64,000 nucleotides of DNA from Planococcus halocryophilus (GCF_001687585.2 NZ_CP016537.2:2762001-2826000), one strand, 5' to 3'; counted from the stretch's first letter, positions 18,404 through 27,296 are shown. Notes: generated by a model from the sequence alone, not told the origin. Made by a program: numbers and translations.

Positions 18404-19866
18404 CCGTTTTCCGCTTTTGCTAACTCATATAATTTGAGCGCTTCTATAGTACATTCAAAAACGCCGACTCCGATTAATTTACCAAGCTCGGTAATGGGTC
18501 CTGCATAAGGCAACTTCTCACCTTGTTGCGTCGCCGCTACTAAACAGCTGTCAGTTGATGTACCTGTTGCAATCGTACCTGTGAGCGGGTCTTTGACTTG
18601 TCTTTCTTGAAGCGCTTTCGTTTTTGCTTCGGTCGCTGTAATCATCGCTTGTATAAATGCTTCGTCTGACAAAACACCATTGACCATAATCCATGTATTA
18701 ATCGTACCAACCTGTACGGATCGTTCTACCGCTTTTGACACGTCTACACCATTGCCGACTCCAGCAGTCACGGCAATGATGACTGAACCAAACGGACCTT
18801 CGTATTCTTTGACAATCACGTCTTGCGTTTGAACGGCGGTCATCATCCCTACTGTATCCGTAGTTTTCAACCCATTTTCCGCAATAAACTCGGTCATTTC
18901 TTGAACACTATCATCTACGTTATAAGCTGCATCTACATGACGGTTCATAAAATTACGGAACCATCCAGAACCTGCATTTACAACAGCTGAAGAAACCGTT
19001 TTTAATGGCGTTGGGCTTTGAAACAACACCATATCTTTTGAAACGGTAAAGTCTTTTGCGCAAATTCGGTGATTAACTATTTCACTTTGAACTCCTGGCA
19101 ATAAAGTGATTTGCGGTTTCGGTAATTCCGGATGTGGGTGATTGCTGACTCGCGTCTTGTAAACTGTTTCGATGTCTTGCTCTCGTACCACTTCATGCGG
19201 CTCACCAATGCGAACGATGGTTCCTTGGTCAAGCAGCAATAATTGATCGCAATACATAGATGCTAAATTGATATCATGGAAAATTGATACGATGGTTAAG
19301 TCTTTTTCGATCGCTTGTTTTTTAATCGTATCGAGCAACTCTTTTTGGTGATTGATGTCCAAATGGTTCGTTGGTTCATCAAGCAATAAAATCCCCGCAT
19401 CTTGCGCTAACGCTTGTGCGACGAAAACACGTTGCTGTTCGCCACCGGACATCCGGTCAATTTGTGTTTTTTCATATTGGCTAATGTCCATTAACCGCAT
19501 TGCTTCTTTAACCGCATGCTCGTCTTCTGTGGACCAAGATGAAAACCAACCTACTTGGTGAGGGTAGCGACCAAGTGATACGGTTTCCCGAACAGTATGA
19601 GCAAAAGAATGAGCATGAAGTTGAGGTAAAACCGCCATTTTTTTCGCTAGTTCTTTTGCCGGAAAATCTGCAATTGACGTTCCTTCAATTTGGATTTCTC
19701 CACTAGTTGCTGGCAACACGCCACTGATTAATTTCATTAATGTCGATTTCCCACTGCCATTCGGTCCTAAAATTCCAAGTATAGAGCCTTTGTTGACGGT
19801 GAATGATACATTTTCAACGATTTTTTTATCACCATAACCGCCTGTCAGTCCGATGATCTCAAGCAT
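18400..19866 (-). CDS. BtuD-CbiZ fusion: corrinoid ABC ATPase plus adenosylcobinamide amidohydrolase
   Basis: 488 residues in two parts. Residues 1 to about 255 are a FecE/BtuD-type ABC ATPase: Walker A GPNGSGKS (34-41), signature MSGGEQQRV, Walker B ILLLDEPTNHLD. From about residue 275 to the end is a CbiZ domain (AVVNAGSGWFRNFMNRHV, VTAGVGNGVD, TGTIATGTSTDSCLVAA, GKLIGVGVFECT). CbiZ hydrolyses the aminopropanol side chain of cobinamides to give cobyric acid, which allows the lower part of an imported cobamide to be replaced. The single frame is open throughout, so the fusion is real, not a sequencing error. It is third in the operon behind the riboswitch. Confidence 0.94.
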   Translation of the reverse strand: MLEIIGLTGGYGDKKIVENVSFTVNKGSILGILGPNGSGKSTLMKLISGVLPATSGEIQIEGTSIADFPAKELAKKMAVLPQLHAHSFAHTVRETVSLGRYPHQVGWFSSWSTEDEHAVKEAMRLMDISQYEKTQIDRMSGGEQQRVFVAQALAQDAGILLLDEPTNHLDINHQKELLDTIKKQAIEKDLTIVSIFHDINLASMYCDQLLLLDQGTIVRIGEPHEVVREQDIETVYKTRVSNHPHPELPKPQITLLPGVQSEIVNHRICAKDFTVSKDMVLFQSPTPLKTVSSAVVNAGSGWFRNFMNRHVDAAYNVDDSVQEMTEFIAENGLKTTDTVGMMTAVQTQDVIVKEYEGPFGSVIIAVTAGVGNGVDVSKAVERSVQVGTINTWIMVNGVLSDEAFIQAMITATEAKTKALQERQVKDPLTGTIATGTSTDSCLVAATQQGEKLPYAGPITELGKLIGVGVFECTIEALKLYELAKAENG

Positions 19867-19868
19867 AG

Positions 19869-20870
19869 TTAAATCCCTCCTTTGCGTTGACGGAAAAAGA
19901 TAAAGGCAAATACCGGTGCCCCGATAAACGCAGTAATGACACCAATCGGTAATTCTGTTGGGGAAATAATCGTTCTTGATACTAAATCACAAACGATTAA
20001 TAAAGCAGCACCATTGATAAAAGATAAAGGCAACACATGACGATGATCTGATCCCCAAAGTAATCGAGTCATATGGGGCACTACCAGTCCAACAAAACCA
20101 ATTGTTCCTGAAACGGAAACGGCAGCTCCAGTCAGTACCGAACCCCCAATTAAAATCGTCATTTTGCTTTTTTTCACATCTACACCAAGGTGTTGTGCGC
20201 GTTCTTCACCAAACAACATAGCATTTAACTCGCGACGCTTGAGCCACAATACAAATGAACCGATTAATACGAAAGGCAATGCCATTCGCACATATGGCCA
20301 GCCACGCATTGACACGCTTCCGAGTAACCAACCAATAATTTGTCGCAACTCTTCTCCTGTTAAAGCAATCATCAAAGAAATAATTGACCCTAGAAAAGAA
20401 CTAAAGATAATGCCCGTCAAAATCACGGTTTCCATTTTCATCGAGCGATCCACCAATTTTGCAAAACTGACAACAGCAAGCATTGTCAATAATGCGCCGA
20501 TCATGCTCATAACCGGTAAAGTGAATGGACCTAAAAACGGGATAGAGATACCAAAAAAGAGCGTCATCACAGCGCCGACTGAGGCACCGGAAGACACTCC
20601 CAGGGTGTAAGGATCGGCCAATGGATTTTTCAAAAGCCCTTGAAATGCAGCACCAGCAATCGCTAATGCCGCCCCAACAAGACCAGCTAAAATGACACGT
20701 GGCATACGAATATTCCATAAAATATTGGCAGCCGCTTCATCGAACGAAGGATTCCATAACACCACTGGCGATATGGATACCGTCCCGACCGTCACACCTA
20801 GCACTATCGCTCCCGCTAAAATAAATAGCGAAACGCTATATGCCACTATATTTTTACTCATTGAAAACAT
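19869..20870 (-). CDS. btuC: Corrinoid ABC transporter permease (BtuC, FecCD family)
   Basis: 333 residues with about ten transmembrane helices. The family blocks RLPRVLAGLVGAALAIAGAA-like (here NIRMPRVILAGLVGAALAIA), NPLADPYTLGVSSGASVGAV and GTIGFVGLVVPHMTRLLWG are present. The last contains the coupling loop to the ATPase. It begins within the last 17 bp of btuF, with no clear RBS of its own, which suggests reinitiation after btuF. It is 2 bp before btuD-cbiZ. Confidence 0.95.
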   Translation of the reverse strand: MFSMSKNIVAYSVSLFILAGAIVLGVTVGTVSISPVVLWNPSFDEAAANILWNIRMPRVILAGLVGAALAIAGAAFQGLLKNPLADPYTLGVSSGASVGAVMTLFFGISIPFLGPFTLPVMSMIGALLTMLAVVSFAKLVDRSMKMETVILTGIIFSSFLGSIISLMIALTGEELRQIIGWLLGSVSMRGWPYVRMALPFVLIGSFVLWLKRRELNAMLFGEERAQHLGVDVKKSKMTILIGGSVLTGAAVSVSGTIGFVGLVVPHMTRLLWGSDHRHVLPLSFINGAALLIVCDLVSRTIISPTELPIGVITAFIGAPVFAFIFFRQRKGGI

Positions 20871-21825
20871 CAGGATATACTGCCTGTGCCATTTCCATTA
20901 ATCCCGCTGTTAAACGTGGGCCAGAACGGGTGAGCATATCTGAATCTAGGCTGTAAACCGCTTCTTCTTTAACTGCTGTTACTTCTGCAAAACCACCGCG
21001 AGACTTGATTTGACCAACGGCATCTTCAACATAAGCGCCTTCGGTTGTAATAATCACGTCTGGATTTGCTGCAACGATTGCTTCTGGGTCCATACTAACC
21101 CATCCATCTAAATCGCCAGCAACATTTTTCGCGTTGATCAGTGTCAGCATTTCATCCATGAACGTCCCACTACCGGTAGTGTAAATATCCGGTTGACTGC
21201 CAACTTCTAAAAAGACCGTTTTCGGTTCTTCGACTGTTGCTGCCAGCTCTTCAATCGATGCTACTTGAGCTTCCATTTCCGAGACAATGTTTTCCGCTCT
21301 TTCCATGCTACCTGTCGCTTGTCCGATTGTTGTAATCGAATCATACACTTCATCAAAGCTCGCTGCGTTTTGAACAACGAATACATCAAGTCCGGCATCA
21401 CGCAATTGCTGCAGCCCTGCATCGCCCACACCTAATCCAGATTCGTGTGCCAATACTAAGTCTGGCTGAAGACCAATGATTTTCTCTACATTGAATTCTT
21501 GTCCACCGATTTTTTCAACGTCTGCCGTTTCTTCTGGGTAGTTGTCATAATCCGATACGCCAACGATTTTGTCGCCTAACCCAAGTTCATATGCAATTTC
21601 TGTATTAGATGGAATCATGGAAACAATCGCCCCAGGCTCTTCGTCAATGACAACTTCATTGCCCGCTGCATCTGTCAGCGTTACAGGAAACTCAACATCT
21701 GCAACTTCAGTTGGTGGTTCTGCTGGTGTTTCGACGTCTTCTTCAGGTGTTGCGGTTTCTCCGCACCCTGCCATTAAAACTGCTGCTAATCCTGCTGTTG
21801 CTCCAAACTTCCAAAACTTGTTCAT
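20854..21825 (-). CDS. btuF: Corrinoid-binding lipoprotein (BtuF family)
   Basis: 323 residues. The signal peptide ends in a lipobox (VLMAGC, Cys 21), followed by an acidic, Thr/Pro-rich tether and the class III binding fold of BtuF (EPGAIVSMIPSNTEIAYELGL, GDKIVGVSDYDNYP, LQPDLVLAH). It captures corrinoid outside the membrane for BtuC/BtuD. I choose the ATG at 21825 (AGGGGG 9 bases upstream) over the TTG one codon earlier. It is first in the operon, 348 bp after the riboswitch terminator. A heme or siderophore binder would look alike, but the riboswitch and neighbours point to corrinoids. Confidence 0.92.
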   Translation of the reverse strand: MNKFWKFGATAGLAAVLMAGCGETATPEEDVETPAEPPTEVADVEFPVTLTDAAGNEVVIDEEPGAIVSMIPSNTEIAYELGLGDKIVGVSDYDNYPEETADVEKIGGQEFNVEKIIGLQPDLVLAHESGLGVGDAGLQQLRDAGLDVFVVQNAASFDEVYDSITTIGQATGSMERAENIVSEMEAQVASIEELAATVEEPKTVFLEVGSQPDIYTTGSGTFMDEMLTLINAKNVAGDLDGWVSMDPEAIVAANPDVIITTEGAYVEDAVGQIKSRGGFAEVTAVKEEAVYSLDSDMLTRSGPRLTAGLMEMAQAVYPDVFNE

Positions 21826-21933
21826 CAATAAAATCCCCCTAGAGTGTAGTGTTTTTGTTGTAAGAAAGCATCGGCTTATCTATTAAAATTTTTTTCATTA
21901 GTTCCGCTACTAAAAAAGATTGAATCATTATCA

Positions 21934-22085
21934 TTTTTTATGGAATCCTCCGGACCAAGTGGACGCTTTGGACCCACTTGGTGTGGGTCGTGGCAACTGG
22001 CGCGACAGGACGTCGCGATGCCAGTTGCCAAGGACGCCGCTTGAGCCCACGGAAAGCGAAGTGGTCAATCCAGTTGGAGATCATA
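21934..22085. repeat. GC-rich dispersed repeat in the btuF leader
   Basis: About 150 bp that can fold on itself (CCAAGTGG...CCACTTGG; GGCAACTGGC...GCCAGTTGCC). Its right half, TTGAGCCCACGGAAAGCGAA, matches CTGAGCCCATGGAAAGCGCA in the repeat at 24980-25105. It lies between the riboswitch terminator and btuF, so read-through RNA of the operon carries it. No protein-coding capacity was seen here. Confidence 0.65.
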
Positions 22086-22172
22086 CGCCGTTATTTATTT
22101 CAGTAAAACTTTGTCCACAACCTGATTTCATTAGTTTTCATATCTTGAGATAAAAAACAATTTATGAAAATA

Positions 22173-22203
22173 CAAAATCCCCCGCAAAGTTCTGCGAGGG
22201 ATT
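22173..22203 (-). terminator. Riboswitch-linked terminator before btuF
   Basis: The minus-strand hairpin has arms TCCCTCGCA and TGCGGGGGA (one G-U pair) around GAACTT, followed by TTTTGTATTTT. It directly follows the cobalamin aptamer, so B12 binding probably promotes termination here and shuts off the operon. Confidence 0.85.
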
Positions 22204-22448
22204 GAAAGGACGCCATAAAAAAGCATGCGCATCCAGCCTTTCCTCGCAGGCGTATGGGTGTGTTGTCATAAAGGCAGGTCTCCTGGCTTGTGATCATTGG
22301 TCTTTGCACCTTCCCGAAGCGTTGCTTCAGTGGCATATTGCAATTTCCTCTCACTTACAGTGGCGGGACCGCGCCGGAGTTGAACCGGCTTCCCTTTTAA
22401 CTCATGTTCTTAGACATAAGCACCTTCATGAATCGCTATTAAGTTCTA
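22204..22448 (-). promoter_or_regulatory. Cobalamin riboswitch controlling the btuF operon
   Basis: Read on the minus strand, the conserved core is complete: AAAAGGGAAGCCGGTTCAAC, then CGGTCCCGCCACTGTAAGTG, and the B12 box AGCCAGGAGACCTGCC at 22270-22289. Aptamer order and spacing fit the known class. A -10 element TATAAT is at 22465-22460; the -35 is weak. The aptamer begins right after argS. With the terminator at 22173-22203, it should repress the whole salvage operon when adenosylcobalamin is plentiful. The outer boundaries are approximate. Confidence 0.95.
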
Positions 22449-22459
22449 ATTCTGTTTTC

Positions 22460-22465
22460 ATTATA
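22460..22465 (-). promoter_or_regulatory. Probable -10 element of the cobamide salvage operon
   Basis: A perfect TATAAT on the minus strand (ATTATA on plus), 22 bp downstream of the argS stop and about 12 bp before the riboswitch. No good -35 is found 16-18 bp upstream; the -35 region falls in the argS stop region. Confidence 0.6.
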
Positions 22466-22487
22466 CACGTAACTGCAGAGCTTTCGC

Positions 22488-24149
22488 TTACATTTTTTCA
22501 GGAGCTTCGACGCCCACTGTTTTCAATGCATTCGCTAAGGTTGTTTTCACAGCTGTAATCAATGCTAAGCGAGCACTTGTCATTTCGACATTTGATGCAT
22601 CTAATACTTTATTGGCATTGTAGAAGCTATGGAAATGTGATGCCAACTCTTGAATGTACGTCGTAATGCGGTGAGGTGCACGTTGTTTAGCTGCATCTGC
22701 GATGACTTGTGGGAAATCCCCAATTTTTTTCAAAACATCAATTTCTTTTTCAGAAGTCAATAAGTTTAAATGCTCTTCTGAAGCTAGTAAACCTTGTTCT
22801 TCTGCTTGGCGTAAAATTGAGCTAATACGCGCATGCGCATATTGCGAGTAATAAACTGGGTTTTCGTTTGACTGGGAAACCGCCAAATCCAAATCAAAGT
22901 CCATATGCGAATCGCCTGAACGCATCGCGAAGAAATAACGCACCGCATCTAGTCCCACTAGTTCGACTAGTTCGCGCATCGTTACAGCTTTGCCTGTACG
23001 TTTACTCATCTTCATTTTTTCGCCGTCTTTGTACAATTGCACCATTTGAATAATGCTAACTTCAAGTGTATCGCGATCGTAACCAAGCGCTTCGATGGCT
23101 GCTTTCATACGTGGGATATAGCCGTGATGATCAGCACCCCAGACGTTGATTAGCTTACCAAATCCACGTTGCAATTTATCTTCGTGGTAGGCAATATCGG
23201 GCATTAAATACGTGTACGTGCCGTCATTTTTGATCAATACGCGATCTTTGTCATCACCGAATATTGTTGAACGGAACCAAGTCGCGCCGTCTTCTTCAAA
23301 GACATGACCGTTTTCACGAAGTTTAGCCAAAGCCTCATCAATTTTACCGTTTTTGTAAAGAGACGATTCTGGATACCAAACATCAAATTCCACACGGAAG
23401 TCAGCTAAATCTTGTTGCAGTTTAGCCAATTCCACTTTTAATCCATGTTGACGGAAAATTTCAAAACGCTCTTCGTGCGTCATGCTGACAAATTTATCGC
23501 CATGTTCTTGAACTAAAGCTTCTGCAATATCTTTAATATCTTGTCCGCGATAGCCATCTTCTGGCATGCTGTCACCTTTGCCCAATGCTTCAAAATAGCG
23601 CGCTTCGATTGACAAAGCCAAATTGTTAATTTGGTTACCGGCATCGTTAATATAATATTCACGAGATACATCATATCCTGCCAAATCTAAAATATTGCAA
23701 AGCGAATCGCCGACTGAAGATCCGCGCGCATGACCTAAATGCAAATCGCCAGTTGGGTTAGCCGAAACAAACTCCACTTGGATGCGCTCATTGCCGCCTG
23801 CCGTTGAACGCCCGTAATCTACTTTTTGCTCTAGTACCGTTTTTACAACGTCCTGCAAATAATCTTTTTTGATCGTAATGTTGATAAATCCTGGGCCAGC
23901 AATATCTACTGTTTGGATGTTCGCTGCATCTTTGTCAAGATTTGCTACAATCGCTTCGGCAATCGCACGAGGTGGCTTTTTCGCCAAACGTGTTAATTGC
24001 ATTGCAATATTCGTAGCATAGTCTCCATTTGTTTTGTCTCGCGGCGATTCTAATTGTACTTCTACAGCTTCTGTTGTTAATTCTGCTTTTTCGATTGCTT
24101 CCGCAAATGCTGTTTTAATGTCGTGTTGAACTTGTTCTACTGCATTCAT
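22488..24149 (-). CDS. argS: Arginyl-tRNA synthetase
   Basis: A 553-residue class I synthetase that charges tRNA-Arg. The HIGH-type motif is in [20 protein letters not shown], the KMSKS loop is [19 protein letters not shown], and the C-terminal anticodon-binding domain ends [16 protein letters not shown]. An N-terminal Add-1 domain is visible. The length is standard for bacilli. The start codon shares one base with the ywiB stop, the same arrangement as in B. subtilis. Confidence 0.97.
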   Translation of the reverse strand: MNAVEQVQHDIKTAFAEAIEKAELTTEAVEVQLESPRDKTNGDYATNIAMQLTRLAKKPPRAIAEAIVANLDKDAANIQTVDIAGPGFINITIKKDYLQDVVKTVLEQKVDYGRSTAGGNERIQVEFVSANPTGDLHLGHARGSSVGDSLCNILDLAGYDVSREYYINDAGNQINNLALSIEARYFEALGKGDSMPEDGYRGQDIKDIAEALVQEHGDKFVSMTHEERFEIFRQHGLKVELAKLQQDLADFRVEFDVWYPESSLYKNGKIDEALAKLRENGHVFEEDGATWFRSTIFGDDKDRVLIKNDGTYTYLMPDIAYHEDKLQRGFGKLINVWGADHHGYIPRMKAAIEALGYDRDTLEVSIIQMVQLYKDGEKMKMSKRTGKAVTMRELVELVGLDAVRYFFAMRSGDSHMDFDLDLAVSQSNENPVYYSQYAHARISSILRQAEEQGLLASEEHLNLLTSEKEIDVLKKIGDFPQVIADAAKQRAPHRITTYIQELASHFHSFYNANKVLDASNVEMTSARLALITAVKTTLANALKTVGVEAPEKM

Positions 24150-24556
24150 TATTTAGCCTCCATAAATTGTATTTCCATTTCATATTCCCCGACATGATCT
24201 AAACCTAATGACAAATCGTATCGGACCATGAATCGAGTATCACTGACGAAAAGCTCATGCGCTTTTGTCGTCAACATAAACGACCCTTGTTCATTCGTTA
24301 GATTGCCGGTTTGTTCTTTATGTAATAAAAAAGGTAGCCGCATCTGTAAGCCGCCGCTTCTCATAATCATTGCTTCATTTTCTTGAAGTTTAACCGTCGT
24401 TCGAATTTCAAGATCATCTTGCTGCTCGGCATACTGTAAATAGCGCAGCTGGTTTTTCTCCGTTAATGTTCCTCGAGATTCCAACACCATTACTTGTTCT
24501 TCCATATCCGGCTGACGGATCGTCGTTGTCAGTTTTATTTCCACTGTCTTTTGCAT
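24149..24556 (-). CDS. ywiB: DUF1934 beta-barrel protein YwiB
   Basis: 135 residues, rich in alternating hydrophobic strands ([39 protein letters not shown]). It matches the YwiB/DUF1934 family of small lipocalin-like cytoplasmic proteins of unknown function. It is always seen upstream of argS in bacilli and is coupled to it here. I start at the ATG at 24556, which has GGAGG 9 bases upstream, rather than at a TTG seven codons earlier. Confidence 0.85.
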   Translation of the reverse strand: MQKTVEIKLTTTIRQPDMEEQVMVLESRGTLTEKNQLRYLQYAEQQDDLEIRTTVKLQENEAMIMRSGGLQMRLPFLLHKEQTGNLTNEQGSFMLTTKAHELFVSDTRFMVRYDLSLGLDHVGEYEMEIQFMEAK

Positions 24557-24783
24557 GTCTTTCCGCCTCCCCGTCAAATAATAACCTTCTCATTATAGCC
24601 CGATTCACTCGGCTTTTTCAATACAGCACCCATTGTTTACGTCAGTTCTTTTTATCTAAATGCGATGTAAGATGAATTCCGACTAATTTAAAGGAAAAGC
24701 CGATCCTTTTTTTAGGATCGGCTCAGCTTGTAGACAAAAGAGTTATTATGTTAGTTAACGAATAAATATTCGCCTTATCCTAT

Positions 24784-24911
24784 ATACTGGATCCTTCGCT
24801 CCATGCGGACGCTTTCCGCGGACGAAGCGCTGAGCCTCCTCGTCGCAAGCTCCTGCGGGGTCTCATCACTCCGTTTTTCCGCAGGAGTCGCCGCATTATG
24901 CTCCGGATCCT
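24784..24911. repeat. GC-rich dispersed palindromic repeat, copy 1
   Basis: About 128 bp bounded by GGATCC near both ends, with internal complementary blocks (GCGGACGCTTTCCGCGG, CTCCTGCGGG...CCGCAGGAG). It contains AGCCTCCTCGTCGC, the reverse complement of GCGACGAGGAGGCT-type sequence in the neighbouring copy. It lies within the 24698-25174 element and has no coding frame of note. Confidence 0.65.
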
Positions 24912-24979
24912 TGTGTGATTACTCGTTAATCCTCTTGAAAATAAATTCGCTGGTTACTCTCTCTAATTAGGGCAATATG

Positions 24980-25105
24980 CTAACAACCGTTCTGGCCACG
25001 AAGACTCCTATGGGACAGCGAAAGCTGAAGACCCCGCAGGAACGCAAGTGACGAGGAGGCTGAAGCTGAGCCCATGGAAAGCGCAGTGGCTGGAACGGTT
25101 GTGGT
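24980..25105. repeat. GC-rich dispersed palindromic repeat, copy 2
   Basis: The ends CAACCGTTCTGGCCAC and GTGGCTGGAACGGTTG are near-perfect inverted copies. The interior carries AAGACCCCGCAGGAACGCAA and GACGAGGAGGCTGAAGCTGA. It shares the AGCCCATGGAAAGCGCAGTGG block with the btuF-leader repeat at 21934-22085. This is a folded, non-coding element type. Confidence 0.65.
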
Positions 25106-25202
25106 TATACACAACTATACATTTTCAATAGACTTTGTCTACAGTCTGAGCCGATCCTTTTTTTAGGATCGGCTAATTTCTCATTTATTCAAATTTGCGG
25201 TG

Positions 25203-26426
25203 CTATTTTGACTGCAACCCTAATACTTTGATCAATGGTTTGATGGTTAAGCCTTGAATAACTAAAGAAAACAGGACGACTGCAAACGTTAGTAACAAAA
25301 TCGTTTCACGTCCGTCGAAACTCGCTGGAAGACTTAACGCCAAAGCAATGGATAAACTGCCTTTCAGTCCGCCCCAGTTCAATAAAATCCGTTCTTTTCG
25401 ATTTAAATCTCTGGCCGGCATCGTGCTGAAAAATAACGCAATCACTCTCGCCACTAAAACGATCACAATGGCTAAAATAATAATCAACCATTGACCTGCA
25501 AAATCGATATTGCGAATTTCCAACCCGACAATCAAGAAAATTAACGAGTTCGCAATAAGGGTAATTACGTCCCAAAACGTATTAATCGCGCTTTTCGTTA
25601 ACTCAGACATCCCGATTCTACCGCCATAATCATTAAAAACAAATCCTCCTGCCACGACGGCGATTATTCCGGATACGTGAATGTGTTCTGCGATAAAATA
25701 ACTACCGAAAAACAATAAAGCCGATATGGCAATTTCAAAAGGGTAATCATCATAAAATCGAATAACTTGTGAAAAGAGGTATCCCAGAATGACACCGACC
25801 AATATTCCTCCTACAGCAAAACGAAGAAATAGCAATACCCCACTACCTAATCCTGCCCAGCCCATATCAATATAAGTCAGCAAATAAACAGACGCGATTT
25901 GAAAAAGCACAATGGCAATTCCATCATTAAAAAGAGACTCACCTTCCATAATCGCTGAAAGTTTCTCTGAAACCCCTGCTGACTTAAAGATGGATAAGAC
26001 ACTGATTGGATCGGTTGCGCTCATCAATGCCGCAAACGTAAAAGCGACTGCTAAAGGAAGGCCAAGTAAAAAGTGAGTTGAAAAGCCAATAAGAACAAAT
26101 GATATAAATGTCCCCCCTAAAGCTAGACCAATTACAGTTTCTTTTCGTTTATACAAATGGTGAAAAGGAAGTTTTAACGTAGCATCCCCAAGCAAAATGG
26201 GCAGAAATAAAGAAATGATAATGACCTGAAAAACTTCTGATTGGGTAATGAATTGTTCGGCTTGGTCAATAAAAGGAAATGGGAAACTAGTGGTACCAAG
26301 TAAAAGCCCTACTAAAACCAATGCGATGGTATCGGGCTGCTTTACTTTTCTGGCGATGCCGACAACCGTTATCGCAATGGCCAATAACACTAGGACTTGT
26401 ATGAATACTTCATCAAATTCATGCAT
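25203..26426 (-). CDS. Cation:proton antiporter, CPA1 (NhaP/NhaK-like)
   Basis: 407 residues, about twelve membrane helices and a minimal cytoplasmic tail. The CPA1 ion-site signatures are present: SATDPISVLSIFKSAGVSEK and MEGESLFNDGIAIVLFQ, with the conserved Asp pair. It exports Na+ or K+ for H+; the ion is not decided by sequence. It stands alone, between the MITE-like element and the IS-end scar. A second, larger antiporter lies at 59665-61500 and differs by having an RCK domain. Confidence 0.9.
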   Translation of the reverse strand: MHEFDEVFIQVLVLLAIAITVVGIARKVKQPDTIALVLVGLLLGTTSFPFPFIDQAEQFITQSEVFQVIIISLFLPILLGDATLKLPFHHLYKRKETVIGLALGGTFISFVLIGFSTHFLLGLPLAVAFTFAALMSATDPISVLSIFKSAGVSEKLSAIMEGESLFNDGIAIVLFQIASVYLLTYIDMGWAGLGSGVLLFLRFAVGGILVGVILGYLFSQVIRFYDDYPFEIAISALLFFGSYFIAEHIHVSGIIAVVAGGFVFNDYGGRIGMSELTKSAINTFWDVITLIANSLIFLIVGLEIRNIDFAGQWLIIILAIVIVLVARVIALFFSTMPARDLNRKERILLNWGGLKGSLSIALALSLPASFDGRETILLLTFAVVLFSLVIQGLTIKPLIKVLGLQSK

Positions 26427-26540
26427 AAGTCACTCTCCTTTCTGGGTAATTGCTTACTTCATCTATATCTCTTATTGCCTATTACTAAACGCATACTTAA
26501 AATTCAATTCTGCTAAGACATAAAAAAGCCTCCAGTAAAG

Positions 26541-26591
26541 GTAGTGCACCCCAAAAGTTAGAGTTCAAATCTAACTTTAAGGGGTCACTAC
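26541..26591. mobile_element. IS3-like end-to-end scar (both inverted ends, no transposase)
   Basis: The left arm GTAGTGCACCCCAAAAGTTAGA and the right arm, whose complement is GTAGTGACCCCTTAAAGTTAGA, face each other across a 7-base loop. The arms resemble IS150-group IS3 termini. Nothing of the transposase remains. The hairpin extends outward (CTCC...GGAG) and ends in GGCTTTTTTA on the minus strand, so it probably now serves as the hmoB terminator. Confidence 0.65.
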
Positions 26592-26635
26592 CAAAGGAGA
26601 CTGTTTTGATAAATCACTTTCTAAAAAAGCTATAT

Positions 26636-27133
26636 TTATTTCGTATAACTGGTCACAAAAGAAGAGCGCGGGAAAATGTTTGGACGTTTATCAATACCTT
26701 CTTTAGTGCCGCGTTTTGCATGCGCATGACCGTATGCTTGAGACTGTTGCCAATCTATGAACGATTGTTTGTCTTCCCATAAAGTCAGAATGACGTAAAC
26801 ATCTGAATCGAGTGGGCGCAGTACACGAATTGCAGCGAAGCCAGGTTCTTTTTCTACCATGCCTGCTCTATTTTGAAAACGTGATTCAAAAAGTTCACGA
26901 CCTTCATCTGTCACTGGAATATTGTTAAATACCGCATAATGTCCATCAGCAAAATCACCTACAGCATTCAATACTTCATATGCTTCAGACGCTTTTAAAC
27001 CTGTACCCTCGTCTGTTTCGTAAAGCAATACGGTTTCGTCATCGTTTTTCAAGTAAGTGAACTGGGCCTTCGACAAACTTTCTACTAAGGCTTCCGCTTG
27101 ATCTTGTGGACCTGTCCATTTATACAATTGCAT
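26636..27133 (-). CDS. hmoB: Heme-degrading monooxygenase HmoB
   Basis: 165 residues. It opens heme to release iron, using an antibiotic-biosynthesis-monooxygenase (ABM) fold. The N-terminal half is a degenerate domain; the C-terminal ABM domain shows NNIPVTDEGRELFESRFQNR, PGFAAIRVLRP and WEDKQSFIDWQQSQAYGHAH. The length and layout match B. subtilis HmoB (YhgC). The ATG at 27133 has AGAGGTG upstream; a GTG three codons earlier would overlap that RBS. Confidence 0.88.
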   Translation of the reverse strand: MQLYKWTGPQDQAEALVESLSKAQFTYLKNDDETVLLYETDEGTGLKASEAYEVLNAVGDFADGHYAVFNNIPVTDEGRELFESRFQNRAGMVEKEPGFAAIRVLRPLDSDVYVILTLWEDKQSFIDWQQSQAYGHAHAKRGTKEGIDKRPNIFPRSSFVTSYTK

Positions 27134-27218
27134 TGTTCGCACCTCTTTCAGATAGCTGGTTTCTTTTATCTTATCGTTTTCAGAAGGAAGTTTCTAATTT
27201 GGGGGTTGTGTAAAGAAT

Positions 27219-27254
27219 AAAAAAGTCGACCTGGGTTTTCCAGGCCGACTTTTA
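27219..27254 (-). terminator. Terminator downstream of speE-speB
   Basis: The hairpin has arms AAGTCGACCTGG and CCAGGCCGACTT around GTTTT, with A/T runs on both sides. It lies 160 bp past the speB stop, after a dispersed repeat. Confidence 0.7.
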
Positions 27255-27296
27255 AAGATTTCAGTTGTTTAATAAAATACGTTTATGCTTTTCTTA

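Larger units (their letters stand above)
24698..25174. mobile_element. MITE-like element with hairpin-tipped inverted ends
   Basis: The two ends are inverted copies of about 40 bp. Each starts with AGCCGATCC plus a 7-8 base A/T run and GGATCGGCT (itself a perfect hairpin), then CAG, two variable bases and TGTAGACAAA. Left copy 24698-24737, right copy 25174-25135. Between them are two GC-rich palindromic repeats and no gene. No target duplication was found. A pair of bidirectional terminators is the simpler alternative, but the shared sequence continues well past the hairpin. Confidence 0.6.

Noticed and set aside
22202..22558. Plus-strand frame over the riboswitch and argS end
   Set aside because: It lies on the opposite strand of a well-conserved cobalamin riboswitch; no RBS and no protein-like composition.
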